Assembly (NCBI RefSeq): GCF_014298075.1
Contig: NZ_CP060418.1
Location: 2,108,001 to 2,172,000, forward strand
Direction: 5' to 3'
DNA length: 64,000 nt
Origin: Enterobacter sp. JUb54
GTDB lineage: Bacteria; Pseudomonadota; Gammaproteobacteria; Enterobacterales; Enterobacteriaceae
The notes under the pieces are model-generated. The model worked only from the letters and a program-made list of their open reading frames with translations. It searched no databases and was not told the origin of the DNA. The position numbers and the translations under genes are program-made. Shown here in pieces: positions 6,851-15,417 of this stretch (positions are counted from its first letter, which is position 1; the number at the start of each line of letters is the position of its first letter).

Positions 6851-9046
6851 TTACTCAGCGGTCACGGCAATAGATTGAATAAACATATAGCCCCAGTCGC
6901 CAGAAAACTTACCGAAGCTCACCACGTTTTCACCGGCCTTCAGGGTGACAGGCACGACGATCTGCTGGCCTTTTTCATCCGTCTGCGGGAATTCAATACC
7001 AATCGGCGACCCATCGTTAACCACGAAGGAGTTTTTCTTACCGCCCCACTTCCCATTGAACTTCACATGCAGGACATATTTGCCTTCCCAGGGGGCATTC
7101 ACCTTCCACGTCACCTTATCGCCATCATTGGCAAAAGGACCCAGGAAGCCATCGTCAGCAATAGCCAGCTGGTTTTCACTGCTTTTCACGACGTTTAGTT
7201 CACCCTGCTTAACATCCAGCACCTCGCCGCTGAATTTGCAATAATCGGCAGGCAGCTTGCCGGCAGGCTCGGTGACCGACACCTTCACGGTTTTACTCGC
7301 TTTCAGCAGGCCATCGTTGGCGGTAAAGGTCAGGTCATACTCGCCTGGGGCTGAGAACCAGGCCCGGGTTTCTGCTTTGCTGCTGTCACACACGTGTGCC
7401 TTGTCGTTGCCGCCGGTACTCCACGCCACCGTGACGTGACGCGCGGGGAGCTCGTCATCACGCCATGTGGCAACGAGCGGCACCCCTTTATCCTGCGTGG
7501 TGGTCAGGGCAGCGCCCAGCGTCACCACCGGCGCCAGGTTTTCCTGAGTATGCTTAACGCTGATGACGTTAGAAGGCGCTGATGCACCGCTTTCGTTCTT
7601 CGCAATGACGCGGTAGTAGTAGGTTTTCCCTAATTGCAGGCTGCTGTAATCATCACGGAAGAGCGCCATTTTTGACGGGTCCCACTCATTGACGCCGTCA
7701 GAGACATCCTTGCCGACGATCTTCCACGGCCCTTTCGCGCTGGTGGCTCGTTCAATATCGTAATAACGACCGACCGGCGCCCCCATCCAGTTGATGGCAA
7801 AAGGCGAATCCGTCGCTCTCAGCTTCGGAGCTTTCGGAACGGGAAGCGCAGGCGCTGCGCTCAGGCCGGCCATCTGCGCGGACGCATTGCGAACCAGATT
7901 GACCACCTCCATTTCCTGGTTAGCTTTGCCTTCTACCGGGAAGCCCGGCAGATGGTAGCTATAGTGGCCGGTATACTCTTTGTGCCAGTAGAACCCGCCG
8001 TCATGACGATGGCCGCGGAACCCCCAGATAAAGCCGCCAGCCGCCTGCGCCCCGTTAACATCGGTATGCACGATAGACTGCATGATGTTGTTCAGCTCGT
8101 TGTGGTCCAGCAGACCAAACTCGCCAACCAGGTAAACCTTTTTACCGCCGATGGCCTCCAGATCTTTGCGTACCTGGTCGGGATGGTTGTTGCCCGCGTT
8201 GGTGTAATAGTGGTTACTGACAATGTCGACGTTGGGATCGTTGATGGAAAAATCATTAATCTTTTTATAGGTCCCGTCGACAATCAGCTGATGCGGAGCC
8301 CATTTACGGATCCAGGCTGCGGTCTCTTTAAGGAAGCTCGCATTGGTATCTTCCAGCTCGTTACCCGTTTCCCAGGCCATAATGGCTTTTTCATCGTAAT
8401 AGTGACGGCCCGTAATGCTGTTAACGCGCGTGATCACCTGACGGATGATGTCCTGATATGCTTGATACGTTTTGCTGTCTGTACGGTAAAAATCTTCTGG
8501 TTTTTCATGGTAAAACGCCGCCAGCTGTTCACGCCCGCCCCACCACCACCAGTGGTCGATAAACGGCAGAATCAGCCTTAAGCCCTGCTTGTCCGCTTCG
8601 GCGATCATGTTGTCGTACACTTTCATCGCCGTTTCGTTCAGCCGTGGCATGCCGTCAGGCGTTTCGGGCGCAAGGATATGCGTTTCGCGACCGCAGGCTT
8701 TGTCATTTTCCTGCTGCACGGAGAGCACATAAACCCGCTGTGCCTTCGCGCCCGTTTTCACCATCGCCTTGATCCAGTTTTCCTGCTCTTCTGCGGTGGG
8801 CCACTTGAAGTACTGCCCCCATCCTCGGGGGTCGGCTTTACAGGTTCCGCGTGCATCATCTTCGATGCGGTGCAGTTCCGGGGCATGGATCCCGGCAAAG
8901 CGGAAGACGTGATTGCCATCCTTCAGTTGCGCCCCATCACGGGTGATGAAGTGCTCAAAATGGGACTGTTCCGCCGCCATTGCGCCAGCGCATCCCAGCG
9001 CTGACAGCAGTGAAACCAACAGGATTTTTTTTACGGGGATAAACAT
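6851..9046 (-). CDS. Secreted GH5-type endo-beta-1,4-mannanase with Fn3-like and CBM-like domains
   Basis: 731 residues. Signal peptide to about residue 24 (GCAGAMAA). A GH5 (clan A) barrel at about 30-385 has the general acid Glu230 in AWETGNE and the nucleophile Glu309 in YLVGEFG. TGRHYYDEKAIMAWE is typical of GH5 mannanases. A fibronectin-III-like domain (about 405-500, YYYRVIAKNESGASAPS), a PKD/Ig-like domain (about 505-595) and a beta-rich C-terminal domain (about 600-731) resembling CBM35 follow. It probably cuts mannan or glucomannan outside the inner membrane. AAGGAG precedes the ATG. The porin gene starts the same operon, with 11 bases between them. Mannan specificity is inferred from sequence type and from manA. 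Confidence 0.82.
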   Translation of the reverse strand: MFIPVKKILLVSLLSALGCAGAMAAEQSHFEHFITRDGAQLKDGNHVFRFAGIHAPELHRIEDDARGTCKADPRGWGQYFKWPTAEEQENWIKAMVKTGAKAQRVYVLSVQQENDKACGRETHILAPETPDGMPRLNETAMKVYDNMIAEADKQGLRLILPFIDHWWWWGGREQLAAFYHEKPEDFYRTDSKTYQAYQDIIRQVITRVNSITGRHYYDEKAIMAWETGNELEDTNASFLKETAAWIRKWAPHQLIVDGTYKKINDFSINDPNVDIVSNHYYTNAGNNHPDQVRKDLEAIGGKKVYLVGEFGLLDHNELNNIMQSIVHTDVNGAQAAGGFIWGFRGHRHDGGFYWHKEYTGHYSYHLPGFPVEGKANQEMEVVNLVRNASAQMAGLSAAPALPVPKAPKLRATDSPFAINWMGAPVGRYYDIERATSAKGPWKIVGKDVSDGVNEWDPSKMALFRDDYSSLQLGKTYYYRVIAKNESGASAPSNVISVKHTQENLAPVVTLGAALTTTQDKGVPLVATWRDDELPARHVTVAWSTGGNDKAHVCDSSKAETRAWFSAPGEYDLTFTANDGLLKASKTVKVSVTEPAGKLPADYCKFSGEVLDVKQGELNVVKSSENQLAIADDGFLGPFANDGDKVTWKVNAPWEGKYVLHVKFNGKWGGKKNSFVVNDGSPIGIEFPQTDEKGQQIVVPVTLKAGENVVSFGKFSGDWGYMFIQSIAVTAE

Positions 9047-9057
9047 CGTTCTTCTCC

Positions 9058-10395
9058 TTAGAACCAGACTTCAGCCTGAATACCAAAATTCAGGGTGTCA
9101 GAACTACCCGAGCGGGTATAACTGCCCGAGGTGATGCTGCCGGTGCTCCAGTTGTAGCTACCATCAAGCGCATCAGATACGCCCTTATCCCACTTGGCAT
9201 AAGTGACGAAGAAGCGCAGCTGCGGACGGGCCCAGAACCCGGAATCAAAGGTCAGCGTTGGCGCGATGGTCACTTTGGTCAGCCCGCCCTTACCTTTGCC
9301 ATCAACCCCCATGTAGTTTTTGTCGTCGAGATACTCATAACCCAGCTCGTACTGCATGGCGAAGTTCCTGGTGATCTGGTGATAAGGTCGAATCCCGGCG
9401 ACCCACATGGAGCGCCCCCAGCCATTTTCATCGCTGGTCCACCAGCGGTAATTCTTGTCTTTCTGGTAGAACGCGAAGGTGGAGATTTCCAGATCGCCCA
9501 TCGTCGCCAGGTTATCGAGCACCACCCGCCAGGATTGGGTATCTTCAAGGTTCGCCCAGCCCCAGCCGTTTTTACCCAGCGAGTCAGCCGCCGCAAGCCC
9601 TTTGCCGTACTGGAAGGCAATGCGGGAATATCCGCCGGTCAGGCCATAGAAACCATCAAAGTTGTATACCCCGGTAAAGCCGTAGCCCTTTTCTGCCGAC
9701 GTCGGATGGTTTTCGTTGCGGTTCATATGGTGACCGATAAATTCGAGGTCCAGACCGGTGCCCCCAATTTTCTTGAACCACAGGTTGAGGGAGTAATCAT
9801 CCGGGTAACCCTTGTCGCCCTGATCAACCGGATAGGCATCGGTTTCATCCGTTGGCGAGAAGGCATAAACCCCGGCATCAAAACGGGCGAACCCGAGGTC
9901 CATATTGTCGAAACCACCGCCGGTTCCGTTGTACTGGATGTACTCCCAGTCAAACTGGTGGCTGGAGGTGTTGGAGCTGCTGTAGCGCTTACCGGCCCAG
10001 AAGGTGATATCCGGAGCAAAATCGAGGTTGCTGAGTTCAGCAAACCCTTCACGGAACTGAACGTCATGCCCGTCGTCATCGCGACAGTTCCAGTCGGCGG
10101 TACATTTGGTCTGGTGCGTCAGGTTGGCCTGAATACGGGCCACCGCGCCGGTATCTGATTTCAGCGTCACCGTCGGAATCAGTTCAATTTTGGTGTCTTC
10201 TTCGTTACCAAGACGCCATTTGCCATCCGGCATTAACCCCACAGAGTTGGAACGGTTTCCGTCGCTGTTAGCCAGAATCCCGGAACGCATGTAACCATGC
10301 AGCTGAAAGTCGTATTTATCATCTGCGCTGGCGTAGCTGCTCATTACCGTTACGGCGATCAAGGACAGAGGTATTGATTTAATTAGCTTTCTCAT
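9058..10395 (-). CDS. LamB-type carbohydrate porin
   Basis: 445 residues from the ATG at 10395, chosen because AAGGGA precedes it and the product then starts with a signal peptide (MRKLIKSIPLSLIAVTVMSSYASA|DDKYDF). The rest is the maltoporin-family barrel: FQLHGYMRSGI, ARIQANLTHQ, FWAGKRYSSS, and a C-terminus ending in aromatic residues (NFGIQAEVWF) as required for outer-membrane assembly. With the mannanase next to it, it likely admits manno-oligosaccharides rather than maltodextrins. First gene of the mannan operon, under the CRP and palindrome sites at 10479-10766. Confidence 0.88.
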   Translation of the reverse strand: MRKLIKSIPLSLIAVTVMSSYASADDKYDFQLHGYMRSGILANSDGNRSNSVGLMPDGKWRLGNEEDTKIELIPTVTLKSDTGAVARIQANLTHQTKCTADWNCRDDDGHDVQFREGFAELSNLDFAPDITFWAGKRYSSSNTSSHQFDWEYIQYNGTGGGFDNMDLGFARFDAGVYAFSPTDETDAYPVDQGDKGYPDDYSLNLWFKKIGGTGLDLEFIGHHMNRNENHPTSAEKGYGFTGVYNFDGFYGLTGGYSRIAFQYGKGLAAADSLGKNGWGWANLEDTQSWRVVLDNLATMGDLEISTFAFYQKDKNYRWWTSDENGWGRSMWVAGIRPYHQITRNFAMQYELGYEYLDDKNYMGVDGKGKGGLTKVTIAPTLTFDSGFWARPQLRFFVTYAKWDKGVSDALDGSYNWSTGSITSGSYTRSGSSDTLNFGIQAEVWF

Positions 10396-10478
10396 ATGAT
10401 CCCTTTGTTTATTATTTGCACTGCTTAACGTTGCAGTGGAAATGTACGGATCAAAAAAGGGAATGTACATCCCTTAAC

Positions 10479-10492
10479 GGAAAGCGCTTTCC
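10479..10492. promoter_or_regulatory. LacI-type palindromic operator, copy 1
   Basis: GGAAAGCGCTTTCC is a perfect 14-base palindrome with a central CG, the pattern of LacI/GalR family operators. It lies 84 bases upstream of the porin start codon. An identical core recurs at 10747-10766, with 271 bases between centres, a spacing that would allow DNA looping. Confidence 0.65.
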
Positions 10493-10539
10493 ACATTTAC
10501 CGGACCAAATCACAGATCCGAGATAAAAAAGGATTTATT

Positions 10540-10555
10540 AGTGATTTAAGTCACA
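10540..10555. promoter_or_regulatory. CRP-like site, porin side
   Basis: AGTGA-TTTAAG-TCACA fits TGTGA-N6-TCACA at nine of ten half-site positions. It lies about 145 bases upstream of the porin gene, in the region shared with the divergent small gene. Confidence 0.65.
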
Positions 10556-10715
10556 CAAAAATGCTTAAAGAGGTTATGGATAGCAGCGAAATAGCATATT
10601 CACGAGGCCAGAGATGGCACAAAGCGGATGGCAACGGAAACGATGTATCCAATGATGGGATCGCCGCCATTAATCCAGTACATCCACATCAGATTGTCGG
10701 CAATTGATGATTTCT

Positions 10716-10731
10716 GGTGATCCTAATCACA
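10716..10731. promoter_or_regulatory. CRP-like site, centre of the divergent region
   Basis: GGTGA-TCCTAA-TCACA fits TGTGA-N6-TCACA at nine of ten half-site positions. It abuts the second palindromic operator and could serve the plus-strand gene at 10936. Confidence 0.6.
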
Positions 10732-10746
10732 ATTAATTTCCCCACA

Positions 10747-10766
10747 AACGGAAAGCGCTTTCCGTT
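10747..10766. promoter_or_regulatory. LacI-type palindromic operator, copy 2
   Basis: AACGGAAAGCGCTTTCCGTT is a perfect 20-base palindrome containing the same 14-base core as copy 1. Two exact copies in one divergent control region make chance unlikely. No LacI-family gene is present in the window. A separate nine-base hairpin (10819-10840, loop GTCA) lies in the leader of the gene at 10936. Confidence 0.7.
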
Positions 10767-10935
10767 GTGTCAGGTAATAGCTATAGTCCAGACCAGAAAG
10801 AGAAAGGCGTTGTTGTTGCAGAGCGTGGTCACACGCTCTGGTCAGAAGTCGTCACACCACCATAAAAGCAGATATCCCCTTACACGATGATTATGCAGAA
10901 GATCTCAAGATGAGATTGACCTCAGGAGAAAACCG

Positions 10936-11148
10936 ATGAAACGAACGTTAGCCGTGCCAACCCTCGCTTTCATTGCGGCGATGTCATGCAGTGCCATTGC
11001 TCAGGACGTTATTTTACCACTCAAGGAAGAAGTCCAGACCGATGAGGGTAAAATTTGCATCTATGGAACCGACACGCAAAATGAAAAAGTCATCATGCAG
11101 GGCACCGACAGCTGTCCGCCAACAAAAACGGCTAAACAGCAAAAATGA
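10936..11148 (+). CDS. Small secreted protein, unknown
   Basis: 70 residues with a signal peptide (MKRTLAVPTLAFIAAMSCSAIA|QD). The mature part of about 48 residues has two cysteines (KICIYG and TDSCPPT) that may pair, and a basic tail (KTAKQQK). AGGAG lies eight bases before the ATG. No family recognised. It is transcribed divergently from the mannan operon across the region with two palindromes and two CRP-like sites, so it may belong to the same regulon; that is inference from position only. Confidence 0.7.
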   Translation: MKRTLAVPTLAFIAAMSCSAIAQDVILPLKEEVQTDEGKICIYGTDTQNEKVIMQGTDSCPPTKTAKQQK

Positions 11149-11197
11149 TGCACATGCGATGTGACAGAGACTGTCGCTGGGGTTAGCGCGCGCGGGG

Positions 11198-12112
11198 CTA
11201 TAACGTGGTGCGGTTGCCGCTATTATCCTGCTCGAAGATTTTATGCTGGATAAGCCGATCCCGTAGCCAGTGCAGCGATTTTCCCAACCGTTGGTGCTTC
11301 GACCACAGCAAATCGACCCCGACCACCCAGTCGGTGTGGGGATACTCCTGCTGTCGCAGCTCAACCAGCTGACCTTCGTTAAGCTCTTTTTCGACAAACA
11401 ACCGCGGGAGGGAGGCCCAGCCGAGTCCCGCGCTGGCGGCGGCGATCATCGCGTTATAGCTTTCGACGCGCCACAGCATCGGGCTGCCGAGGTATTCGGT
11501 GGTGGCAATGTGCTGTTGCTGGGGACCAAAGGTAATATGGCGCCAGCGATGCAGATCGGCGAAAGAGACCGGGCCCTGGCTCGCCAGCGGGTGCGAGGCG
11601 CTGACCACGTGCACCATAATAACCTTGCCTAACTGGACGAACTGCAGCCGATCGCCGTCAATTCTGCGGGAAATCACGATCCCGGCGTCCACCTCGCCTC
11701 TGCTCACCAGCCCCGTCACATCCCCCTGATGCGGCTCGCGGATATGGATATCAACCTGAGGAAAAGTCATAGCAAATTCATATAAAACCGGGGCGATAGT
11801 CGGGTAAGGCACTTCGATCGCCAGGGTCAGGCTGGCTTCGGTCTGCACATTGTAGGCACCGACCCGCTGCTCCAGCACGTTGCACTGTTCGAGCACGGTT
11901 TTGATGTATTCGCGTAGCACCGCGCCCTCCCCGGTCAGCGTGACCTGGCGCGGCGAGCGCTCGAATAAGCGGACATTAAATTCGTCTTCAAGATTGCTCA
12001 TCGCCATATTCACCGACGACTGCGATCGCTTCAGTACCCGTGCGGCAGCAGAAAACGAGCCGGAGCGGGCAACCTGCTCGAAGACCATAAGTTGCTCCAA
12101 TGAATAGCGCAT
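11198..12112 (-). CDS. LysR-family regulator of the permease/deaminase pair
   Basis: 304 residues. The N-terminal winged helix-turn-helix (SLEQLMVFEQVARSGSFSAAARVLKRSQSSVNMAMSNLE) and the substrate-binding effector domain from about residue 90 are typical. It is divergent from the NCS2 permease gene with 106 bases between start codons, the usual arrangement for a LysR regulator and its target, so it probably responds to a nucleobase or breakdown product. The effector is unknown. Confidence 0.85.
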   Translation of the reverse strand: MRYSLEQLMVFEQVARSGSFSAAARVLKRSQSSVNMAMSNLEDEFNVRLFERSPRQVTLTGEGAVLREYIKTVLEQCNVLEQRVGAYNVQTEASLTLAIEVPYPTIAPVLYEFAMTFPQVDIHIREPHQGDVTGLVSRGEVDAGIVISRRIDGDRLQFVQLGKVIMVHVVSASHPLASQGPVSFADLHRWRHITFGPQQQHIATTEYLGSPMLWRVESYNAMIAAASAGLGWASLPRLFVEKELNEGQLVELRQQEYPHTDWVVGVDLLWSKHQRLGKSLHWLRDRLIQHKIFEQDNSGNRTTL

Positions 12113-12218
12113 TTTGCTCCCCAGATTTCAATAAAACTGAAAACAGCTGACTAACTTATATCACGTTTCCCCACATATAGTGGCGGCCTCTTCCTTCGCG
12201 TATTTTCAGGGGATTACC

Positions 12219-13538
12219 ATGGCTACCGTTTTAGAAAACCACAGCACCACCCACTCGCTTAGCGTAAAACGCATTGCCTCTCTTGGACTCCAGCACGTCC
12301 TGGTGATGTATGCCGGCACCGTCACCGTCCCGCTGATTCTGGCGGCCGTGTTGAAGCTGAGCAGTAGCGAAACGATTACCCTGATCAATGCCTGCCTGCT
12401 GACTTCGGGGCTGGCCACGCTTTTACAGGCGATCGGGATTGGCCGTTTCGGCAGTCGCTTGCCGCTGATCCAGGGATGTTCTTTTATCGTGCTGGCGCCG
12501 ATGTTGATGATCGGGCAGCAGTACGGCATCGCCACTATCTTCGGTTCGGTGATCGCCTGCGGCCTGTTCACGCTGCTGGTGGCCCCGATATTTAGCCGCC
12601 TGGTGCGCTTTTTCCCGCCGCTGGTGATTGGCTGCGTCATCGCGCTGATTGGTATTTCACTGATGCCGGCCGCGGCAATCTGGTTGGGAGGCGGGATCCC
12701 GGATGCGCCCGATTTTGCCCAGCCGCGTAATTTGCTGCTCGGCTTTGCCACCCTCGTCGTGACCCTGCTGTTTTATTGCAATACCCGCGGCGTGATGCGT
12801 AACTTCAGTATCCTGTTCGGGCTGCTGATCGGCACGCTGGGAGCCTGGCTGTGCGGCTTAAGCCATTTCGACGCCGTGACGCAGGCCTCCTGGGTCGGCT
12901 TCAGCCTGCCGTTCGCCTTTGGGATGCCGCAGTTTTCGCTCGCGCCGATTGTGGTGCTGTGCCTGTCGATGTTGATCGTAATGACCGAGACCACGGGCAA
13001 TATTCTGCTGATCGATAAGCTGATTGGCCAACCCACCACCTCCCGGCGTCTGGCTGACGCGATCCGCGCCGACGGGCTATCGACCCTGGTCGGCGGGTGC
13101 CTGAACAGCTTCCCCTACAACGCCTTTTCTCAAAATGCCGGTCTGCTGATGCTGACCAGGGTCACCAGCCGCAGCATCCTGATCGCCGCGGGGCTGATTC
13201 TGGTGGCCCTGGGTCTGTTTCCCAAGCTCGGCGCCATCGTGGCGATCATTCCCAGCCCGGTGCTCGGCGGCGTGGCGGTACTGATGTTTGGGATGACCCT
13301 GGCGGCCGGCGTGCGGGAGTTAAAAGCCGTCGATTTTAACGATGAGAAAAATGTCCTGATCGTCTCGGTATCCATAGCGGTTGGCGTGCTGCCTGTAGCC
13401 TTCCCGGCCCTGTTCCAGCACCTTCCGCCCTCGGTAAAACTGTTTATGGACAGCGGGATTTTTATCGGCGGCTTCACCGCCGTCCTGCTGAATGCCTTAC
13501 TTCATCGCCGCCCATCTGACACGGAGACAGCACTTTGA
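12219..13538 (+). CDS. NCS2-family nucleobase permease
   Basis: 439 residues from the ATG at 12219, preferred over an upstream GTG (12180) because AGGGG precedes it. Many hydrophobic helices; GLQHVLVMYAGTVTVPLIL is the NCS2 N-terminal signature (UraA/XanQ/UacT type) and VMTETTGNILLIDKLIG and NSFPYNAFSQNAGLLMLT carry the conserved substrate-site regions. Expected to import a purine or pyrimidine base by proton symport. The next gene encodes a deaminase and overlaps its stop codon. The exact base cannot be told from sequence. Confidence 0.88.
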   Translation: MATVLENHSTTHSLSVKRIASLGLQHVLVMYAGTVTVPLILAAVLKLSSSETITLINACLLTSGLATLLQAIGIGRFGSRLPLIQGCSFIVLAPMLMIGQQYGIATIFGSVIACGLFTLLVAPIFSRLVRFFPPLVIGCVIALIGISLMPAAAIWLGGGIPDAPDFAQPRNLLLGFATLVVTLLFYCNTRGVMRNFSILFGLLIGTLGAWLCGLSHFDAVTQASWVGFSLPFAFGMPQFSLAPIVVLCLSMLIVMTETTGNILLIDKLIGQPTTSRRLADAIRADGLSTLVGGCLNSFPYNAFSQNAGLLMLTRVTSRSILIAAGLILVALGLFPKLGAIVAIIPSPVLGGVAVLMFGMTLAAGVRELKAVDFNDEKNVLIVSVSIAVGVLPVAFPALFQHLPPSVKLFMDSGIFIGGFTAVLLNALLHRRPSDTETAL

Positions 13539-14011
13539 TTACCCCTGGTGATATTCAGTTTCTCAGACTTTCCAACGAGGTGGGCCGCCGGGCAATTGCC
13601 CTCGGCAAACACCCTTTCGGCGCGGTACTGGTGGCGCCGGATGGCCACACTGTGCTGCTTACCCAGTGCAACATTGATACCGTTAACCATGCGGAGTCGA
13701 CGCTGGCGCGCATCGCCGCCAGCAACTACCCGGCGGAGTATCTCTGGCAATGCACGCTCTACACGGCGGTTGAGCCCTGCTGCATGTGCGCGGGTACCAT
13801 TTACTGGGCCAATATTGGCAGAGTGGTTTACGGCATGAGTGAAGAACAGCTGCTGGCCTGCACCGGCAGCCATCAGGAAAACCCGACGATGAGAGTTCCG
13901 GCCTCCTGGATCTTCAGCCACGGGCAGAAAGCGATTTCGCTGCTCGGGCCGGTGGCAGAGATCGAAGAAGAAACTCTGGCCTTACAACGCGAGTTCTGGC
14001 TGACGCGCTAA
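13535..14011 (+). CDS. Cytidine/deoxycytidylate-type deaminase, probably a nucleobase deaminase
   Basis: 158 residues with both zinc motifs of the CMP/dCMP deaminase fold: NHAEST (His ligand and catalytic Glu) and EPCCMCAG (PCxxC ligands). Size and layout match guanine-deaminase-like and TadA-like enzymes, not cytidine deaminase CDA. The start is a TTG that overlaps the permease stop (TTGA), so translation is coupled. Next to an NCS2 permease, deamination of an imported base such as guanine is the best guess. Confidence 0.82.
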   Translation: MITPGDIQFLRLSNEVGRRAIALGKHPFGAVLVAPDGHTVLLTQCNIDTVNHAESTLARIAASNYPAEYLWQCTLYTAVEPCCMCAGTIYWANIGRVVYGMSEEQLLACTGSHQENPTMRVPASWIFSHGQKAISLLGPVAEIEEETLALQREFWLTR

Positions 14012-14066
14012 AGCTGCGACGAGTGTTGGGAGCGGGTGGCATGCTTTGAATAACAACCGGGGCATA

Positions 14067-14654
14067 TCAGAAGGTGACGGGGGTGTTTACCCACAGAACT
14101 TTCGCCACCACGCTGCCCACATTACGGTACCCGTGGGGAACCTGGCTTGGAAAATAGAAGGAATCCCCCTGCGTCAGGCGCCATACGTCGTCGCCGAGCC
14201 GCAGCTCCACTTCGCCTTCCAGCACATAGCCCATTTCTTCGCCATGGTGTTCAATCAGGCCATCGCTCTCCACGCCGGGCTCAATAATATGAATATTGCC
14301 CTGCAGCAGCCCGCCTTTGTGGTGCCAGGTGAGGTTCTCCAGCTCAATGCCGCCCTTTTTGTTACGTTGCAGGAAGCGCTTACGCTGGCGCTGTTCGGGC
14401 TTCAGGATCGGCGCATCAGCCACCCAGTCCTCCGCCATCAGGTCAGCAATGCTGGTGTCCAGCGCTTTGGCTAACCGATGCAGCATCGCCAGCGACGGAC
14501 TTGCCGCTTCATTCTCAAGCTTCGACAGCAAACTTTCCGAGCACCCCACCTTCTGCGCCAGCTGCTTAAGCGTCATTTCCTGCACCAGCCTGGCATGGCG
14601 CAAGCGCATGCCGAGACGCGTTCCCGAAGATTTCAGTTCAGTCGTATTTTTCAT
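14067..14654 (-). CDS. XRE-cupin transcriptional regulator
   Basis: 195 residues: an N-terminal helix-turn-helix (about 12-70, TLKQLAQKVGCSESLLSKLENEAASPSL) and a C-terminal cupin (about 110-190, HHGEEMGYVLEGEVELRLGD, then FPSQVPHGYRN). This architecture is common in local repressors that sense small amino or organic acids. It is last on the minus strand after the DUF1989 gene and ABC operon, with 59 bases and a GC-rich dyad (near 14682-14700) between, so it may have its own promoter. Confidence 0.85.
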   Translation of the reverse strand: MKNTTELKSSGTRLGMRLRHARLVQEMTLKQLAQKVGCSESLLSKLENEAASPSLAMLHRLAKALDTSIADLMAEDWVADAPILKPEQRQRKRFLQRNKKGGIELENLTWHHKGGLLQGNIHIIEPGVESDGLIEHHGEEMGYVLEGEVELRLGDDVWRLTQGDSFYFPSQVPHGYRNVGSVVAKVLWVNTPVTF

Positions 14655-14713
14655 GTATGAGTTTCATTCAATCCCGCAACAGGCCCGCTTGCGGCGGGCC
14701 CGGACATTATCCA

Positions 14714-15415
14714 TCACGCCATCACGATGAACTGGACCTCTTGTGGCGAACAGCCGTTGATCGGCACGATATCCTGAGGGCACGCGGACATCACCGCCAC
14801 GCAGTCCAGTTCAGCACGAATCTCTACATAATCACCCGCTTTACTGACCGTAGGCAACCAGGAAATGGTGTAGTCCGGATTGACCGGCGTATTCATCCAC
14901 AGGTTCAGCGGCTGGGGCACTTCGCGGGCGCGCAGCCCAATCGCCTGCAGCGCCATCCGCAGGTTGTCGGCGCAGCTATCGTGGTACTCCGTGATCCCCA
15001 TATTACTGTAACGGTAGAGGTCGCAGGCGGCGATCATCGTGTCATGCACGCCCGGCGAGGTATCGGTCAGCAGCGTGGCGATGGCCCGGCGGTGGTTGGT
15101 TGCCAGCACATCGCCCGGCTGGGGGATGATTTTGTCGATGAACGCACGGGTGTGCTCCATCGAGGCAAACTCGCTCAGATCGGCGTGATTGAAAAACCAG
15201 GTATCGCACACCTGGCTCCCCGGGGTGTTGATGATGCGGATCACCTGACCTTTTTTCAGCAGCACCGCACGACCGCAGCGCGGTGGGATGGTGTAGAGTT
15301 CGTTAATCACCGGCGCGCCATCCGGCGAGATCGGAGTGGTCGCCGTCGGGTTCACGCCGAGGGCGTCGCCATTGTCGTGGTCACAGCAAGCGGGATAATG
15401 GGTCGTCGTGGTCAT
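14714..15415 (-). CDS. DUF1989 (urea amidolyase-associated) protein
   Basis: 233 residues with family hallmarks: IPPRCGRAVLLKKGQVIRIINTPGSQVCDTWFFN, and MALQAIGLRAREVPQPLNLWMNTPV toward the C-terminus. DUF1989 proteins are found with urea carboxylase/allophanate hydrolase and carbamoyl-nitrogen genes, and some are carboxyguanidine deiminases. Here it lies two bases after the stop of an N-carbamoyl-type hydrolase gene, in the same operon, which points to ureido or guanidino nitrogen handling. Exact reaction unknown. Confidence 0.85.
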   Translation of the reverse strand: MTTTTHYPACCDHDNGDALGVNPTATTPISPDGAPVINELYTIPPRCGRAVLLKKGQVIRIINTPGSQVCDTWFFNHADLSEFASMEHTRAFIDKIIPQPGDVLATNHRRAIATLLTDTSPGVHDTMIAACDLYRYSNMGITEYHDSCADNLRMALQAIGLRAREVPQPLNLWMNTPVNPDYTISWLPTVSKAGDYVEIRAELDCVAVMSACPQDIVPINGCSPQEVQFIVMA

Positions 15416-15417
15416 GG

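Noticed and set aside
12121-12218. Sigma-54 promoter for the NCS2 permease gene
   Set aside because: A TGGCGGCC stretch is present at 12181-12188 but GG and GC are not 10 bases apart, so the -24/-12 pattern fails.
14682-14700. Strong terminator between the DUF1989 and XRE-cupin genes
   Set aside because: A GC-rich dyad exists, but no T-run follows on the minus strand, so it is mentioned only within the regulator's entry.
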